Origin: Trichococcus shcherbakoviae
Lineage (GTDB): Bacteria; Bacillota; Bacilli; Lactobacillales; Aerococcaceae
Length of the DNA stretch: 64,000 nucleotides
NCBI RefSeq assembly: GCF_963666195.1
Contig: NZ_OY762653.1
Span: forward strand, 124,001-188,000
Reading direction: 5' to 3'
The position numbers and the translations under genes are program-made. This document shows positions 41,043-50,410 of this stretch, in pieces (positions within the stretch are counted from its first letter, which is position 1; each line of letters starts with the position of its first letter). The notes beneath the pieces are model-generated. The model did not search any database and was not told where the DNA came from. It saw only the letters and a list, made by a program, of their open reading frames with translations.

Positions 41043-41434
41043 GAGAACACCTCCTAGTACATGTCAATATACACCTTTCATTATACCATATCATCTCCGG
41101 CGGCTGGCGTGTTTCTTCTTTGTGTCATATTTTAGTGCAAAACAAAAGGGAAGGCGCACATGGTATGTACCTGTATTGTCATTCACCGGATGACAGATAT
41201 CCAAAACGGCATGCAAGAAGGCAACATTCAACCCTAACAACGAACAAAATACACAAACATAAGTTTCGGTAATTTGAATTACATCAGAAGAAAGAAGAAA
41301 TATGCGAAATTTTTCGGGTTTTTACTTTTGTTTTTCTAAAAGAAGTAGATTTAGAGATAAACACATGTTCCTAACGAGCGGTTTCAAAAAAACAACAACT
41401 ATAAAGTGTATTTAAACAAGAATAGTATCAATTC

Positions 41435-41700
41435 GACGATGGGCTCCAGTTGCTGCTGGGCGCTAAGTTCATCGAAGTTCCGAAAAGAGAAAATGATGAT
41501 CCGGTCATTTCCTAATTAGTGAATCTCTTCGATGATTACTCCTTCGAGTTTCTTTCGGAGCACCATGCAGACGTTCCGATATCCTGAAAGGCAAGGGGAG
41601 TTATTCGGTTTTTGGACATTCAAAATTCGGGAGGGTGGATGAAAACAAAATACTGTTAGTTTCCCAAGCGAACAATCAACATAGTGACATTATATTTGAT
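41435..41700 (-). pseudogene. Decayed rqcH-like fragment
   Basis: Read on the minus strand, this stretch encodes segments matching the first third of RqcH: MVLRKKLEGVIIEEIH, then a TAA where RqcH has Gln, then LGNDRIIIFSFRNFDEL, with a frameshift further upstream. Compared with the intact copy (about 40680-40930 minus) the fragment keeps order and spacing but differs at many positions. It is therefore an old duplicate or an acquired paralogue, not a recent copy. Confidence 0.8.
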
Positions 41701-42476
41701 TTTAAGAGTTTGCCGATTTTTAATAAACAACAGTGCATTTTGTGTCGGATATCTCACTCGAAAAATGTAAATCCTTAGTGAACAGAGTGTAAAGATAGTA
41801 TGATGAAATGCTTATACATAGGTATTTTTAGTGTTTTAGCCTGGGTCATTGGTGAACGATTCGCGAAGTTCTTTCCATCAATTTACACGACTGGAAATTT
41901 TTTTTAGGACGGGAATTACATGGATCATTGCACTCGGAAATAAATAAAATAACAATTTTACATAAAAATGTTGCTTTTAAAACGAAGGTGACTTATACTA
42001 AGAAAGTAATCGAAACATGGAAGCGGTTGCAACTTACTTGTCATCTTGTGTTTTTGAATGTCAGCACCACTGTGATTGGAGCCCATCATAATGGGGGCCT
42101 GCTGTTCCTTCATGACCACTAACAGTAAGTCATCAACTTTACTTCATGCGGTGTTGCAGAAGAAAAGGATTGCGATATCCAAACTGAATCCATCGCGACA
42201 ACTGAACTTGTCGCTTATTAAAAATCTCATTGCTGGGCATGGTGATGAGGATAACCTTGGGGGGATGGAGTACGTAATGGATGAATCAACAAGATTGCAA
42301 AGTATGGTGTTTTGCTCAATTTTTCATAAGCTTCATCAGCAAACGTATACTGCCATTATTCAATGCATATCCATCCTTTATTCAGCACCCTTCGATTACA
42401 CGTATACGCAGAATAGGTGAAATCATTTTGAAAGCCAATGTGGACTTCCCCCGAAGTTTTTTGGGTCAATCAAAGG
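41701..42476. other. Gene-poor stretch
   Basis: No supported gene was found. Several open frames of 60-115 codons occur on the plus strand, but they lack ribosome sites, have odd composition and overlap each other. The interval lies between the rqcH fragment and the next terminator and may be further decayed DNA. Confidence 0.5.
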
Positions 42477-42518
42477 AAAAAAGCATGATCACAGGGTAGT
42501 TCCTTGATCATGCTTTTT
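42477..42518 (+). terminator. Terminator before the trpX leader
   Basis: Arms GCATGATCA and TGATCATGC with a 13-nt loop, A-run before and T5 after. It insulates the trpX promoter region from upstream transcription. Confidence 0.75.
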
Positions 42519-42579
42519 GTTTTGCGGAATGGAAACGGTAAGTAATATGAGAATACCTCATCTTTTTCTAATCCTACTC

Positions 42580-42608
42580 TTGACTTTGTTTTTCCCATTG
42601 GTTACTAT
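42580..42608 (+). promoter_or_regulatory. Promoter of the trpX leader transcript
   Basis: TTGACT (42580-42585), 17-nt spacer, TACTAT (42603-42608). Transcription would start near 42615, 25 nt before the leader ORF. Confidence 0.7.
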
Positions 42609-42639
42609 TAAATTATCAATCAAAAAGGAGCAATCAAGC

Positions 42640-42702
42640 ATGTCTGCATATACTCGCGTTTCCAAATTGAATTTTTTCGATTGGCAAAGCCACGTGGAGT
42701 AG
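42640..42702 (+). CDS. 20-aa leader peptide with a single Trp codon upstream of trpX
   Basis: ATG 42640 has AAAAAGGAG about 9 nt upstream. The peptide is short, carries the only Trp codon at residue 15 (42682-42684) in the context FFDWQSHVE, and ends five codons later at TAG 42700-42702. An attenuator follows. The low Trp density and distance from the attenuator stem (about 45 nt) do not fit simple E. coli trp-type stalling; arrest at the stop codon, as in TnaC, is an alternative. Confidence 0.6.
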   Translation: MSAYTRVSKLNFFDWQSHVE

Positions 42703-42730
42703 GTTGTTCTTTGTGACGTATTGATTGTCC

Positions 42731-42872
42731 GTAGATACAGCCTCAGATGAAACATCTGAACAGTATCTATGTGGATTACTAAAGATATTTAAGCCGCCAC
42801 ATAGACAATATCGGTCTGTGTGGCGTTTTCTGTATTCAGCCGCCATACTTGGTTCAGATGGCGGCTTTTTTA
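42731..42872 (+). promoter_or_regulatory. Two-stage attenuator upstream of trpX
   Basis: Segment 1 (42731-42749) pairs with segment 2 (42753-42770). Segment 2 (42766-42774) can instead pair perfectly with segment 3 (42797-42805), which would block terminator one (arms 42795-42806 and 42814-42825, weak T4). Terminator two follows (arms 42838-42846 and 42858-42866, then T6), 47 nt before trpX. Its right arm also matches 42791-42799, so long-range competition is possible. No T-box motif is present. Confidence 0.75.
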
Positions 42873-42918
42873 TCACCTTTTTACAGAATAAGAAGCAGAA
42901 AAATTGGAGGAATCAGAA

Positions 42919-43962
42919 ATGAAAAAATTATTCAGAGCACGCGCAAGTATCTTGACCCTAATGGCAGCGACAGTATTGATGGCATGCGGCAATTCGGATG
43001 CCAATAATTCGGACACCTCTTCGGACGGTTCCGCTGCAAGCTCCACCGACAGCATCAATCCGGATTTGCCTTACATCGGCATCATGCAATTGACGACCCA
43101 TCCGGCACTCGATCAGATCGGGGAAGGCATCATCGACCAATTGGAAGAAGCCGGGTATGTGGACGGCGAAACGGCAACGATCGATTTCCAGAATGCACAG
43201 GGCGACCAGTCAAATATGCAGTCGATAGCGGAGCGGTTCGTTTCGAATGATGCGGATATCATGATCGGCATCGCTACCCCTGCAGCACAAGCTTTGGCGA
43301 ATGCTTCCAGCGATATTCCGATCATTTTGGGGGCCATCACGGATCCGGTGGCTGCCAGTCTTGTGGATTCAATGGAAAAACCGGGCGGCAACATCACCGG
43401 CGTCAGCGACAAGACTCCGGCCCGCGACCAGTTTATTTTGATTCAACAGTTGCTTCCTGATGCCAAAACAATCGGTATCCTTTACTCATCCGCAGAGGAC
43501 AATTCAATCAGTTCCGCTAAAGAGGCTGAAGAAATTGCTGCTTCATTAGGCTTGAAGACAGTCACGAAAACAGTCACTTCAACGAACGATATCGCACAGG
43601 TCGCTGAAAGTCTTGCTTCTGAAGTGGATGCCATCTACGTGCCGACAGACAACACCATCGCAAGCGGCTTAGCGACATTGATCCCGGTTGCGGATGCTTA
43701 CAACATCCCGGTGTTCCCTGCTGTTGATACGATGGTAGAAGAAGGCGGGTTGGCGACGATCGGTTTGAATCAATACGCGCTGGGTACCCAAACCGGAGCT
43801 GTGGCAGCCGATGTTCTGGCTGGAGCCGATCCCGCTACTTACCCTGTACAATACGCGACCGGTATTCAACTGGTCATCAATCGAGCTAAAGCCGATCAAT
43901 TGGGCATCACGATTCCTGATGATATCGCACAGAATGCTATCTTTGTAGGTGAAGGAGAGTAA
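42919..43962 (+). CDS. trpX: Tryptophan-type ABC transporter substrate-binding lipoprotein
   Basis: A 347-aa lipoprotein with a lipobox VLMAC, a Ser/Asp-rich linker, and a periplasmic-binding fold of the PF04392 class. It resembles streptococcal TrpX over its whole length (GIMQLTTHPALD, FQNAQGDQSNM, MIGIATPAAQALA, ILGAITDPVAA, VSDKTPA, VPTDNTIASG). That family is linked to tryptophan uptake, but substrate is inferred. ATG 42919 follows GGAGG. First gene of trpXYZ. Confidence 0.88.
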   Translation: MKKLFRARASILTLMAATVLMACGNSDANNSDTSSDGSAASSTDSINPDLPYIGIMQLTTHPALDQIGEGIIDQLEEAGYVDGETATIDFQNAQGDQSNMQSIAERFVSNDADIMIGIATPAAQALANASSDIPIILGAITDPVAASLVDSMEKPGGNITGVSDKTPARDQFILIQQLLPDAKTIGILYSSAEDNSISSAKEAEEIAASLGLKTVTKTVTSTNDIAQVAESLASEVDAIYVPTDNTIASGLATLIPVADAYNIPVFPAVDTMVEEGGLATIGLNQYALGTQTGAVAADVLAGADPATYPVQYATGIQLVINRAKADQLGITIPDDIAQNAIFVGEGE

Positions 43963-43967
43963 ATTTA

Positions 43968-44864
43968 ATGAACATGATTATTTCCGCCGTCTCCCAAGGG
44001 TTGCTTTGGAGTATTCTGGCACTGGGTTTATTTGTAAGTTTCCGTATATTGGATTTGGCTGACATGACTACCGAGGGTTCGTTTCCCCTCGGTGCGGCTG
44101 TCGCTGTTCAAGCCATCACTTTAGGCGCCAATCCTTATATCGCTATTATATTTGCCATCATTGCCGGCAGTTCAGCTGGATTGATAACTGGTTTTTTGAT
44201 CACAAAATTGCAGATTCCCAGCCTTTTGGCGGGTATTCTGACGATGACTGGCCTCTATTCCATCAACCTGCGCGTGATGGGTAGAGCAAACATCAGTCTG
44301 TTGGGCAAGGATACGATTTTCACCGTTTTCCAAAACATGAATCTCCCAAGACATTTCGACACGATTACGTTGGGCTTGTTGGTAGTCGTATTGATTATTG
44401 GGCTCTACGTCATCTTTTTCAAAACGGAATTCGGTCAAGCTGTCATCGCGACAGGTGACAATGAAGCGATGGCCCGCTCATTGGGTATTTCCACAAATAC
44501 GATGAAAATCGTCGGCCTGATGATCTCGAACGGTATCGTCGCATTGGCTGGATCCATCATCGCTCAGGACAATGGCTACGCCGACATCAGCATGGGTATC
44601 GGAACGATCGTCATCGGTCTGGCTTCGATCATCATCGGCGAAGTATTGTTCACTAATGTTTCTTTCAAAATGCGTTTGGTTTGCCTGATGCTCGGTTCGG
44701 TTCTGTACCGTCTGATTATGGTGATGGTATTGGAAGCAGGCATGAACCCGAATGACTTCAAGTTGATTTCAGCTGTATTGTTGACCTTCTTCTTGGCGTT
44801 GCCGAAAATCAAGGAAACCTACTACATGTACTCTTTGCGAAAGAAGGTGAAGCGAAATGATTAA
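43968..44864 (+). CDS. trpY: Tryptophan-type ABC transporter permease
   Basis: A 298-aa membrane protein with about eight hydrophobic helices and the BPD_transp_2 pattern (FRILDLADMTTEGSFPLGAAV near residue 26, GDNEAMARSLG near 165). Homologous permeases move amino acids or similar small solutes. It starts 5 nt after trpX and overlaps trpZ by 8 nt. Confidence 0.88.
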   Translation: MNMIISAVSQGLLWSILALGLFVSFRILDLADMTTEGSFPLGAAVAVQAITLGANPYIAIIFAIIAGSSAGLITGFLITKLQIPSLLAGILTMTGLYSINLRVMGRANISLLGKDTIFTVFQNMNLPRHFDTITLGLLVVVLIIGLYVIFFKTEFGQAVIATGDNEAMARSLGISTNTMKIVGLMISNGIVALAGSIIAQDNGYADISMGIGTIVIGLASIIIGEVLFTNVSFKMRLVCLMLGSVLYRLIMVMVLEAGMNPNDFKLISAVLLTFFLALPKIKETYYMYSLRKKVKRND

Positions 44865-45651
44865 TCAAGAAGCGATGTTGACGATGTCACATGTCTCCAA
44901 AACGTTCTACCCTGGTTCACCCAATCAGGTCAACGCACTGCAGGACGTCAATCTGACGGTCAGACAAGGCGATTTCATCACCTTGGTCGGAGGCAACGGA
45001 GCCGGCAAATCAACCTTGTTGAATGCCATTTCCGGAAACTTCCTGCCTGATACAGGCGACATCATCGTGAACGGACAGAATGTTACATTCCTGAAAGAAG
45101 ATAAGCGCGCGCCATACATCAGTCGGGTCTTCCAGGATCCAAAAATGGGGACCGCTCCACGGATGACGGTGCAGGAAAACTTATCCTTGGCATACCGCAG
45201 AGGCCAAAAACGGACGCTGCGCTTCGGAACTTCGCATGAAGAAAAAGCATTCTTCAAAGAGGAACTGAAGAAATTGGGCTTAGGCCTTGAAAACCGGATG
45301 GGCTCCGACATCGGGCTGTTGTCCGGTGGTCAGAGACAAGCCATCGCTCTGCTGATGGCAACGATGAAAAGACCGGACATCTTGCTGTTGGATGAACATA
45401 CGGCAGCGTTGGATCCGAAAACGGCTAAATTGGTTCTCGAATTGACGAATCAACAAGTCCTCGACAACAACCTGACCAGCATCATGATCACCCACAACCT
45501 GCAGGACGCGATCCAGTACGGTAATCGCATGCTGGTGTTGCATCACGGTCAAATCATGAAGGATTATGACGCTGAAATGAAAAAATCATTGACGCCCGAA
45601 AAAATATTTGCTGAACTTCAGGAGTTATCCATCCAAGACATCTTGGTCTGA
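44857..45651 (+). CDS. trpZ: Tryptophan-type ABC transporter ATP-binding protein
   Basis: A 264-aa ATPase with Walker A GGNGAGKST (near 46-54), signature LSGGQRQA (near 149), Walker B ILLLDEHTA and switch His ITHNL. All catalytic residues are present. It overlaps the permease by 8 nt, completing a three-gene importer. Confidence 0.9.
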   Translation: MINQEAMLTMSHVSKTFYPGSPNQVNALQDVNLTVRQGDFITLVGGNGAGKSTLLNAISGNFLPDTGDIIVNGQNVTFLKEDKRAPYISRVFQDPKMGTAPRMTVQENLSLAYRRGQKRTLRFGTSHEEKAFFKEELKKLGLGLENRMGSDIGLLSGGQRQAIALLMATMKRPDILLLDEHTAALDPKTAKLVLELTNQQVLDNNLTSIMITHNLQDAIQYGNRMLVLHHGQIMKDYDAEMKKSLTPEKIFAELQELSIQDILV

Positions 45652-45670
45652 CAGAAAGGTAGTGATCTTT

Positions 45671-46525
45671 ATGTGGCATCCGGGAAATGCGATCGGCTTC
45701 ATCAGCTGTTCGAACGGATTGACGAATAATGATCGCTCGTTGGAAATGGTTTCGTCACTCAGCCGGAAACTCAAGGATGATTTTGGCCTTGAGACCGTAA
45801 TGGGTGACGTACTCTTCCTGGACAAAGAGACACAGCAAACCGAGGCCCCTGCATCCCGTGCAGGGGCTTTATTGTCTCTTTATTCCGATGCGAGCGTAAA
45901 AGCGATATTTGACTTATCCGGCGGGGATTTAGCCAATGAAATATTGCCTTATCTCGATTTCGGTATCATCAAAAAGAATCCGAAACCCTACTTCGGCTAC
46001 AGCGATAATTCTGTGATCGTGAATGCGATCCAAGCCAAGACCGGCATCCAGAATATCCTCTATAACCCAAAAGTGCTCGTGAGCCAGGAGGAAGCATTCC
46101 AAACACAAGCCCTCCGTGATTTATCCAGCGTTAACGATGCAGACTGGACCAGCACGTTCGGAATAGGCGGAAACAGTGCCTCTGAGCAATCTTCGGTAGT
46201 TTTTGCAGGCGGGAATCTGCGTTGTTTCCTGAAGCTGGCAGGGACCCCTTATTGGCCGGAATTGGAAAACAAAGTGTTGGTCCTCGAATCGGCAGGCGGC
46301 AGGTACGAAGCGATGTGCAGCGGGTTGGCGCAACTGGAACAATTGAGCGCGTTCGAAAAAATCAACGGTATGCTCATCGGGCAATTCACGCAAATCGAGT
46401 TGGATGGAAAAAAGGCCGCTTTTCTGGCTGTGTGCAGGGACTATGCTTCGCGGTACGGGTTCCCTGTGTGGGAAACTGCATTCATCGGACATGATGACCG
46501 TTCCAAGCCGATCCGCATCGGCTGA
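45671..46525 (+). CDS. S66 family peptidase (LD-carboxypeptidase/MccF-like)
   Basis: A 284-aa serine peptidase with the family triad visible: Ser111 (FGYSDNS), Glu206 (VLESAGG) and His274 (IGHDDRSKP). The N-terminal GNAIGFISCSNG and the middle FDLSGGD segments are typical. S66 enzymes recycle murein tetrapeptides or inactivate microcin C-like peptides. ATG 45671 is 20 nt after trpZ, so it may be co-transcribed. The longer ORF from 45608 overlaps trpZ and is unlikely. Confidence 0.88.
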   Translation: MWHPGNAIGFISCSNGLTNNDRSLEMVSSLSRKLKDDFGLETVMGDVLFLDKETQQTEAPASRAGALLSLYSDASVKAIFDLSGGDLANEILPYLDFGIIKKNPKPYFGYSDNSVIVNAIQAKTGIQNILYNPKVLVSQEEAFQTQALRDLSSVNDADWTSTFGIGGNSASEQSSVVFAGGNLRCFLKLAGTPYWPELENKVLVLESAGGRYEAMCSGLAQLEQLSAFEKINGMLIGQFTQIELDGKKAAFLAVCRDYASRYGFPVWETAFIGHDDRSKPIRIG

Positions 46526-46578
46526 GGGGACTGTATCTTGCTTGATTGCGAAAAAACACAACATCCGTTTAGTCATCA

Positions 46579-46607
46579 TTGACAAAAGTGTCTATGCGCG
46601 TTATTAT
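46579..46607 (+). promoter_or_regulatory. pyrBC promoter
   Basis: TTGACA (46579-46584), 17-nt spacer, TATTAT (46602-46607). Confidence 0.75.
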
Positions 46608-46627
46608 TTTAGCAACAGAATGAATTT

Positions 46628-46729
46628 CCTTTAACGAGAGTCCAGAGAGACTACTAAGGAGCATATCAGGCGTACTGCGCCTTCATCATGACTTTATGCC
46701 CATTGTCTCTTTGACCATGGGCTTTTTTT
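46628..46729 (+). promoter_or_regulatory. PyrR attenuator 1 of pyrB leader
   Basis: The PyrR loop AGTCCAGAGAGACT (about 46639-46652) sits within a CCTTT..AAGG-type stem. It is followed by a terminator with arms GCCCAT (46698-46703) and ATGGGC (46717-46722) and T7. Confidence 0.88.
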
Positions 46730-46770
46730 CTGGAGATTTATCCTATCGCACAATTTAATAGCGAATGTGA

Positions 46771-46886
46771 GACTTTAAGGGGGTCCTGTGAGGCCCGCAA
46801 GGTCACTAGATGGCCGCTCTGTATCCAAATATGGGAGCGGCTGGCCTAGAACCTGAAGAACTTACAAATTCTTCGGGTTCTTTTTG
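46771..46886 (+). promoter_or_regulatory. PyrR attenuator 2 of pyrB leader
   Basis: A second PyrR-like loop GGTCCTGTGAGGCC (about 46781-46795) with the flanking CTTTAAGG and GCAAGG pairing. An internal hairpin GCCGCTC / GAGCGGC lies around 46813-46840. A strong terminator follows: arms AGAACCTGAAGAA (46848-46860) and TTCTTCGGGTTCT (46869-46881) with T5. Two attenuators in a row would sharpen pyrimidine control of pyrBC. Confidence 0.85.
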
Positions 46887-46922
46887 CCTCCATTCACAAA
46901 AAACTAATTGGAGGGCTTTAAA

Positions 46923-47864
46923 ATGATGCAGACAACAAATCAGATCGCATTAAAAAACTTTGTAAGTGTCGAGGAACTCACGAATCTGGAAATCATGTCG
47001 CTGATCCTGCGGGCATCCGAATTCAAAAACGGCGTCCAACCAGATCGGGATTTGACTGAGGGCATCTACGCTTCGAACTTGTTTTTCGAGAACAGCACAC
47101 GCACACACAAAAGTTTCGAAATGGCGGAACACAAGTTGGGGATGAAAGTCATCAGCTTTGACACTTCGACCAGCAGCGTCAGCAAAGGCGAGACGCTTTA
47201 TGACACGGTTTTGACCTTATCGGCGATCGGCGTGGATGTGGTCGTTATCCGCCACAGTGCGGAAGCCTACTACAAAGAATTGATCGAAAGCCCAGGTATC
47301 ACCGCGTCAATCGTGAACGGCGGAGATGGCGCCGGCCAGCATCCGAGCCAGTGCTTGTTGGACCTATTGACGATCTACGAAGAATTCCATACTTTCAGCG
47401 GAGTTAAGGTAGCCATATGCGGCGACTTGTCTCACTCACGTGTAGCGAAAACAAACATGCAGATGCTGCAGCGCCTCGGAGCGACCATTTATTTCACGGG
47501 TCCGGAAGAGTGGTACGATTCTACTTTCGATCAATACGGAACGCACAAGGAAATCGATGACATCATCGGAGTAGTCGATGTCATGATGCTGCTCCGCGTC
47601 CAAACAGAACGCCATGGCGGCAAAGCGATGCGCTACACTAAAGCCGAGTATCTAGATAAATTCGGCTTGACCGTCGCTCGGGAAGCACGCATGAAGGAAA
47701 CAGCCATCATCATGCATCCCGCTCCGGTAAACCGAGATGTGGAATTGGCGGACAGCCTAGTGGAATGCCGCCGCTCACGAATCGTGACGCAAATGAAAAA
47801 TGGCGTCTTTGCCAGAATGGCCATATTGGAAGCCATCGCAAACGGAAGAACGACAAACGTATAA
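46923..47864 (+). CDS. pyrB: Aspartate carbamoyltransferase catalytic subunit
   Basis: A 313-aa enzyme condensing carbamoyl phosphate and aspartate. Carbamoyl-phosphate site [10 protein letters not shown], the [10 protein letters not shown] motif and [11 protein letters not shown] are present. ATG 46923 is 8 nt after GGAGG; the TTG at 46908 overlaps the ribosome site. No pyrI regulatory subunit follows, as usual in Firmicutes. Confidence 0.96.
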   Translation: MMQTTNQIALKNFVSVEELTNLEIMSLILRASEFKNGVQPDRDLTEGIYASNLFFENSTRTHKSFEMAEHKLGMKVISFDTSTSSVSKGETLYDTVLTLSAIGVDVVVIRHSAEAYYKELIESPGITASIVNGGDGAGQHPSQCLLDLLTIYEEFHTFSGVKVAICGDLSHSRVAKTNMQMLQRLGATIYFTGPEEWYDSTFDQYGTHKEIDDIIGVVDVMMLLRVQTERHGGKAMRYTKAEYLDKFGLTVAREARMKETAIIMHPAPVNRDVELADSLVECRRSRIVTQMKNGVFARMAILEAIANGRTTNV

Positions 47865-47893
47865 CAATAACAATTCACCAGTGGAGGGATAAC

Positions 47894-49171
47894 ATGTCAG
47901 TTTGGATAAAAAATGCGAAAATGTTGGGTCAAAAAGAGGAACTTATTCCTGTTGAGATATATGTGAAAGACGATAAAATTGCCGCAATCGGCCAGGATCT
48001 GCAAGGAACGGCTGAGGATGCGACAGTCATCGATGCCAAGGGCGGTCTGGTAACTCCAGGATTGATCGACGTGCATGTACACTTGCGTGAACCGGGCTTC
48101 ACCTATAAAGAGACAATCGAAACAGGAACACAGGCAGCCGCTCGCGGAGGCTTCACTACTGTCTGCGCGATGCCAAACCTGAATCCAGTTCCGGATACGG
48201 CAGATAAATTCGCTGATATCCAACAGCTGATCAAAGATACTGCCATCATTAAAGTCAAACAGTACGCGCCCATCACCGAGAATTTGCGCAGCGACGTGCT
48301 GACCGATCAGAAGCAATTGTTGGAAGCCGGCGCTTTCGCCTTCACTAACGACGGTGTCGGTGTCCAAACTGCCGGAACGATGTATTTGGCAATGAAGGAA
48401 GCCGCAAAGAATAACGTCGCTCTTGTTGCACATACCGAAGACGACTCCCTGTTGTTCGGAGGCGTGATGCATAAAGGGACCCGTTCCGACGAATTGGATC
48501 TGCCCGGCATCTTGAGCGTGACGGAATCGACGCAAATCGCCCGCGATGTGCTTTTGGCGGAAGCGACAGGCTGTCATTACCATGTCTGCCATGTTTCCAC
48601 GAAAGAAAGCGTACGCGTCATCCGGGATGCCAAACGTGCAGGGATCCACGTCACTGCCGAAGTCGCTCCGCATCACTTGATTCTGATAGATGGGTCGATC
48701 CCAACGGACACTGCCATCTACAAAATGAACCCGCCATTACGCGGTGCTGAAGATCGTGCAGCTTTGATCGAAGGTTTGTTGGACGGCACGATCGACTGCA
48801 TCGCAACCGATCACGCTCCGCATGGCGAAGAAGAAAAGCAAGGCAGCATGGTCGGCGCTCCGTTCGGCATCGTCGGCATCGAGACAGCTTTCCAATTGAT
48901 GTATTCCAACTTCGTTTTGGGTGGGGTCTTCACCTTAAAACAACTGGTCGATTGGATGACCGTCAAGCCTGCAGCGTTGTTCGGCATGGAATCCGGGACT
49001 CTGGATATCGGCGCTCAAGCGGATATCGCCATCTTCGATCTGGAGAATGAATACGAAATCCGCAGCGAAGATTTCCTTTCTAAAGCTACAAATACACCTT
49101 TCACCGGCTGGAAAGTCAAAGGCGAAACACTTTATACATTAGTGGATGGCAAGGTCGTCTACACAAAATAA
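47894..49171 (+). CDS. pyrC: Dihydroorotase
   Basis: A 425-aa class I zinc amidohydrolase closing carbamoyl aspartate. Metal ligands are visible in DVHVHLREPG and CIATDHAPH, with the intermediate His in VAHTED / HYHVCHVS. ATG 47894 follows GGAGGG. Longer upstream starts would overlap pyrB in another frame and are rejected. It is 29 nt after pyrB. Confidence 0.95.
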   Translation: MSVWIKNAKMLGQKEELIPVEIYVKDDKIAAIGQDLQGTAEDATVIDAKGGLVTPGLIDVHVHLREPGFTYKETIETGTQAAARGGFTTVCAMPNLNPVPDTADKFADIQQLIKDTAIIKVKQYAPITENLRSDVLTDQKQLLEAGAFAFTNDGVGVQTAGTMYLAMKEAAKNNVALVAHTEDDSLLFGGVMHKGTRSDELDLPGILSVTESTQIARDVLLAEATGCHYHVCHVSTKESVRVIRDAKRAGIHVTAEVAPHHLILIDGSIPTDTAIYKMNPPLRGAEDRAALIEGLLDGTIDCIATDHAPHGEEEKQGSMVGAPFGIVGIETAFQLMYSNFVLGGVFTLKQLVDWMTVKPAALFGMESGTLDIGAQADIAIFDLENEYEIRSEDFLSKATNTPFTGWKVKGETLYTLVDGKVVYTK

Positions 49172-49260
49172 ATGCAAGACCCGGAGTAAGCAGCGAATTG
49201 CAATTCGTTGCTTATTTCTTTATAATGACTAGGCAGAATTATGAATGGATAGGTGAAAAA

Positions 49261-49914
49261 ATGACGAAACATTTAAAGAACATGTTATTGGTCATCGTTG
49301 CGGTCACAATAACCGCTATCGGGGCGAGCTTCACGGTGAAAGCCAACGTCGGCGTGGGTGCATACGAAGCCCTTAACATGAGCATCAACCAACTTTCCGG
49401 CATCAAAATCGGAACGCTGGCGATCATATTGAATATCATATGTGTAGCGATACAATGGCTTTTGATGAAAAAAGATTTTCCACTCAGACAATTGTTTCAA
49501 ATTCCTGTCACATTGATCCTTGGTCAAGTGATGAACCTGATGCTTTATACGGTATTTTCCGGTTTGACGATCGACCAGTACTGGGTGAAAATCGCAATGG
49601 TCATTTTAGGGGGCATCATAGCCTCAATCGGGGTCGGATCGATGATGGCTTTGAATTACATCAATATGCCTTTAGAGGGCGCTTGTATGGCCTTCAGTAA
49701 CCGATTCGGCTTCAACTTCGGGAAAGTGCGCCAAATAGTCGATGTGTTGTTGATCGCAGCCGCTTTGTTGATCACTTTCTCGACGGAAACTACCATCACG
49801 GTAAGGGAAGGTACCATCATCAGCATGCTTCTCTTCCCGCCGAGCATGAATTTTGTCTATGAAAAAATCAGATCTTCAGCCGCCGCGCAGGGGCTTTCAA
49901 TCGATCTTGACTGA
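49261..49914 (+). CDS. YczE/YyaS/YitT family membrane protein
   Basis: A 217-aa protein with five to six predicted transmembrane helices. The N-terminal pattern (GASFTVKANVGVGAYEALNMS) is the YczE-type signature. Function unknown; B. subtilis YczE affects secondary metabolite production. The start at 49261 has only a weak AGGTGA site. A hairpin-rich spacer separates it from pyrC. Confidence 0.75.
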   Translation: MTKHLKNMLLVIVAVTITAIGASFTVKANVGVGAYEALNMSINQLSGIKIGTLAIILNIICVAIQWLLMKKDFPLRQLFQIPVTLILGQVMNLMLYTVFSGLTIDQYWVKIAMVILGGIIASIGVGSMMALNYINMPLEGACMAFSNRFGFNFGKVRQIVDVLLIAAALLITFSTETTITVREGTIISMLLFPPSMNFVYEKIRSSAAAQGLSIDLD

Positions 49915-50034
49915 TTCATCCCGCATAAAAACACTACATATGGTTTGTTTTTTGATTAATAATACTGTATGATGTATCCATAAGCTTTATCCGAAAAGGG
50001 GATATTTATCGGATAATCAATGGAGGGAACCATC

Positions 50035-50274
50035 ATGTCGAACAAGAATGTCACAGTATACACGAAACCGAATTGCATGCAGTGCAATTTTACAAAGAAA
50101 TTTTTGGATGATAACAGCATCCGTTATGAAATCAAAGATATCCAGGAATCCGAAGTGGCCCTGGCGGAAGTCAAAGAGTTGGGTTTCCAATCTTTGCCTG
50201 TAGTCGTCTTTGATGGCGTTGAGCCATTTTTCGGCTTCAGACCTGATTTGCTTGAACAGTTGATCACAGCTTAA
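50035..50274 (+). CDS. nrdH: NrdH-like glutaredoxin family redoxin
   Basis: A 79-aa thioredoxin-fold protein with the CMQC redox pair near residue 14-17 (KPNCMQCNFTKKFL) and LPVVVFD cis-Pro segment, ending FGFRPDLLEQL. NrdH reduces class Ib ribonucleotide reductase, but no nrdEF gene is adjacent. ATG 50035 follows GGAGGG. Confidence 0.85.
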   Translation: MSNKNVTVYTKPNCMQCNFTKKFLDDNSIRYEIKDIQESEVALAEVKELGFQSLPVVVFDGVEPFFGFRPDLLEQLITA

Positions 50275-50289
50275 TCGCGCAACATCCGG

Positions 50290-50333
50290 CAGCACCAGAT
50301 TTCCCTTCAGGGGATATCCGGTGCTGTTTTTTT
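50290..50333 (+). terminator. nrdH terminator
   Basis: Arms CAGCACC (50290-50296) and GGTGCTG (50320-50326) plus an inner pairing, followed by T7. Confidence 0.85.
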
Positions 50334-50410
50334 CAGCCAAATGTTGTAAACCATGTTAAGATAGAGGAAAGAAACTACAATTACTGCGGTAAGAAAGGGG
50401 ACTAATTAAA

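Noticed and set aside
41928-42420. Two open frames of 64 and 114 codons
   Set aside because: They overlap, lack ribosome sites, and show no protein-like pattern.
42703-42918. T-box riboswitch before trpX
   Set aside because: No specifier-loop, AGTA or TGGNACC-type motif is present; the stems fit a peptide-type attenuator better.
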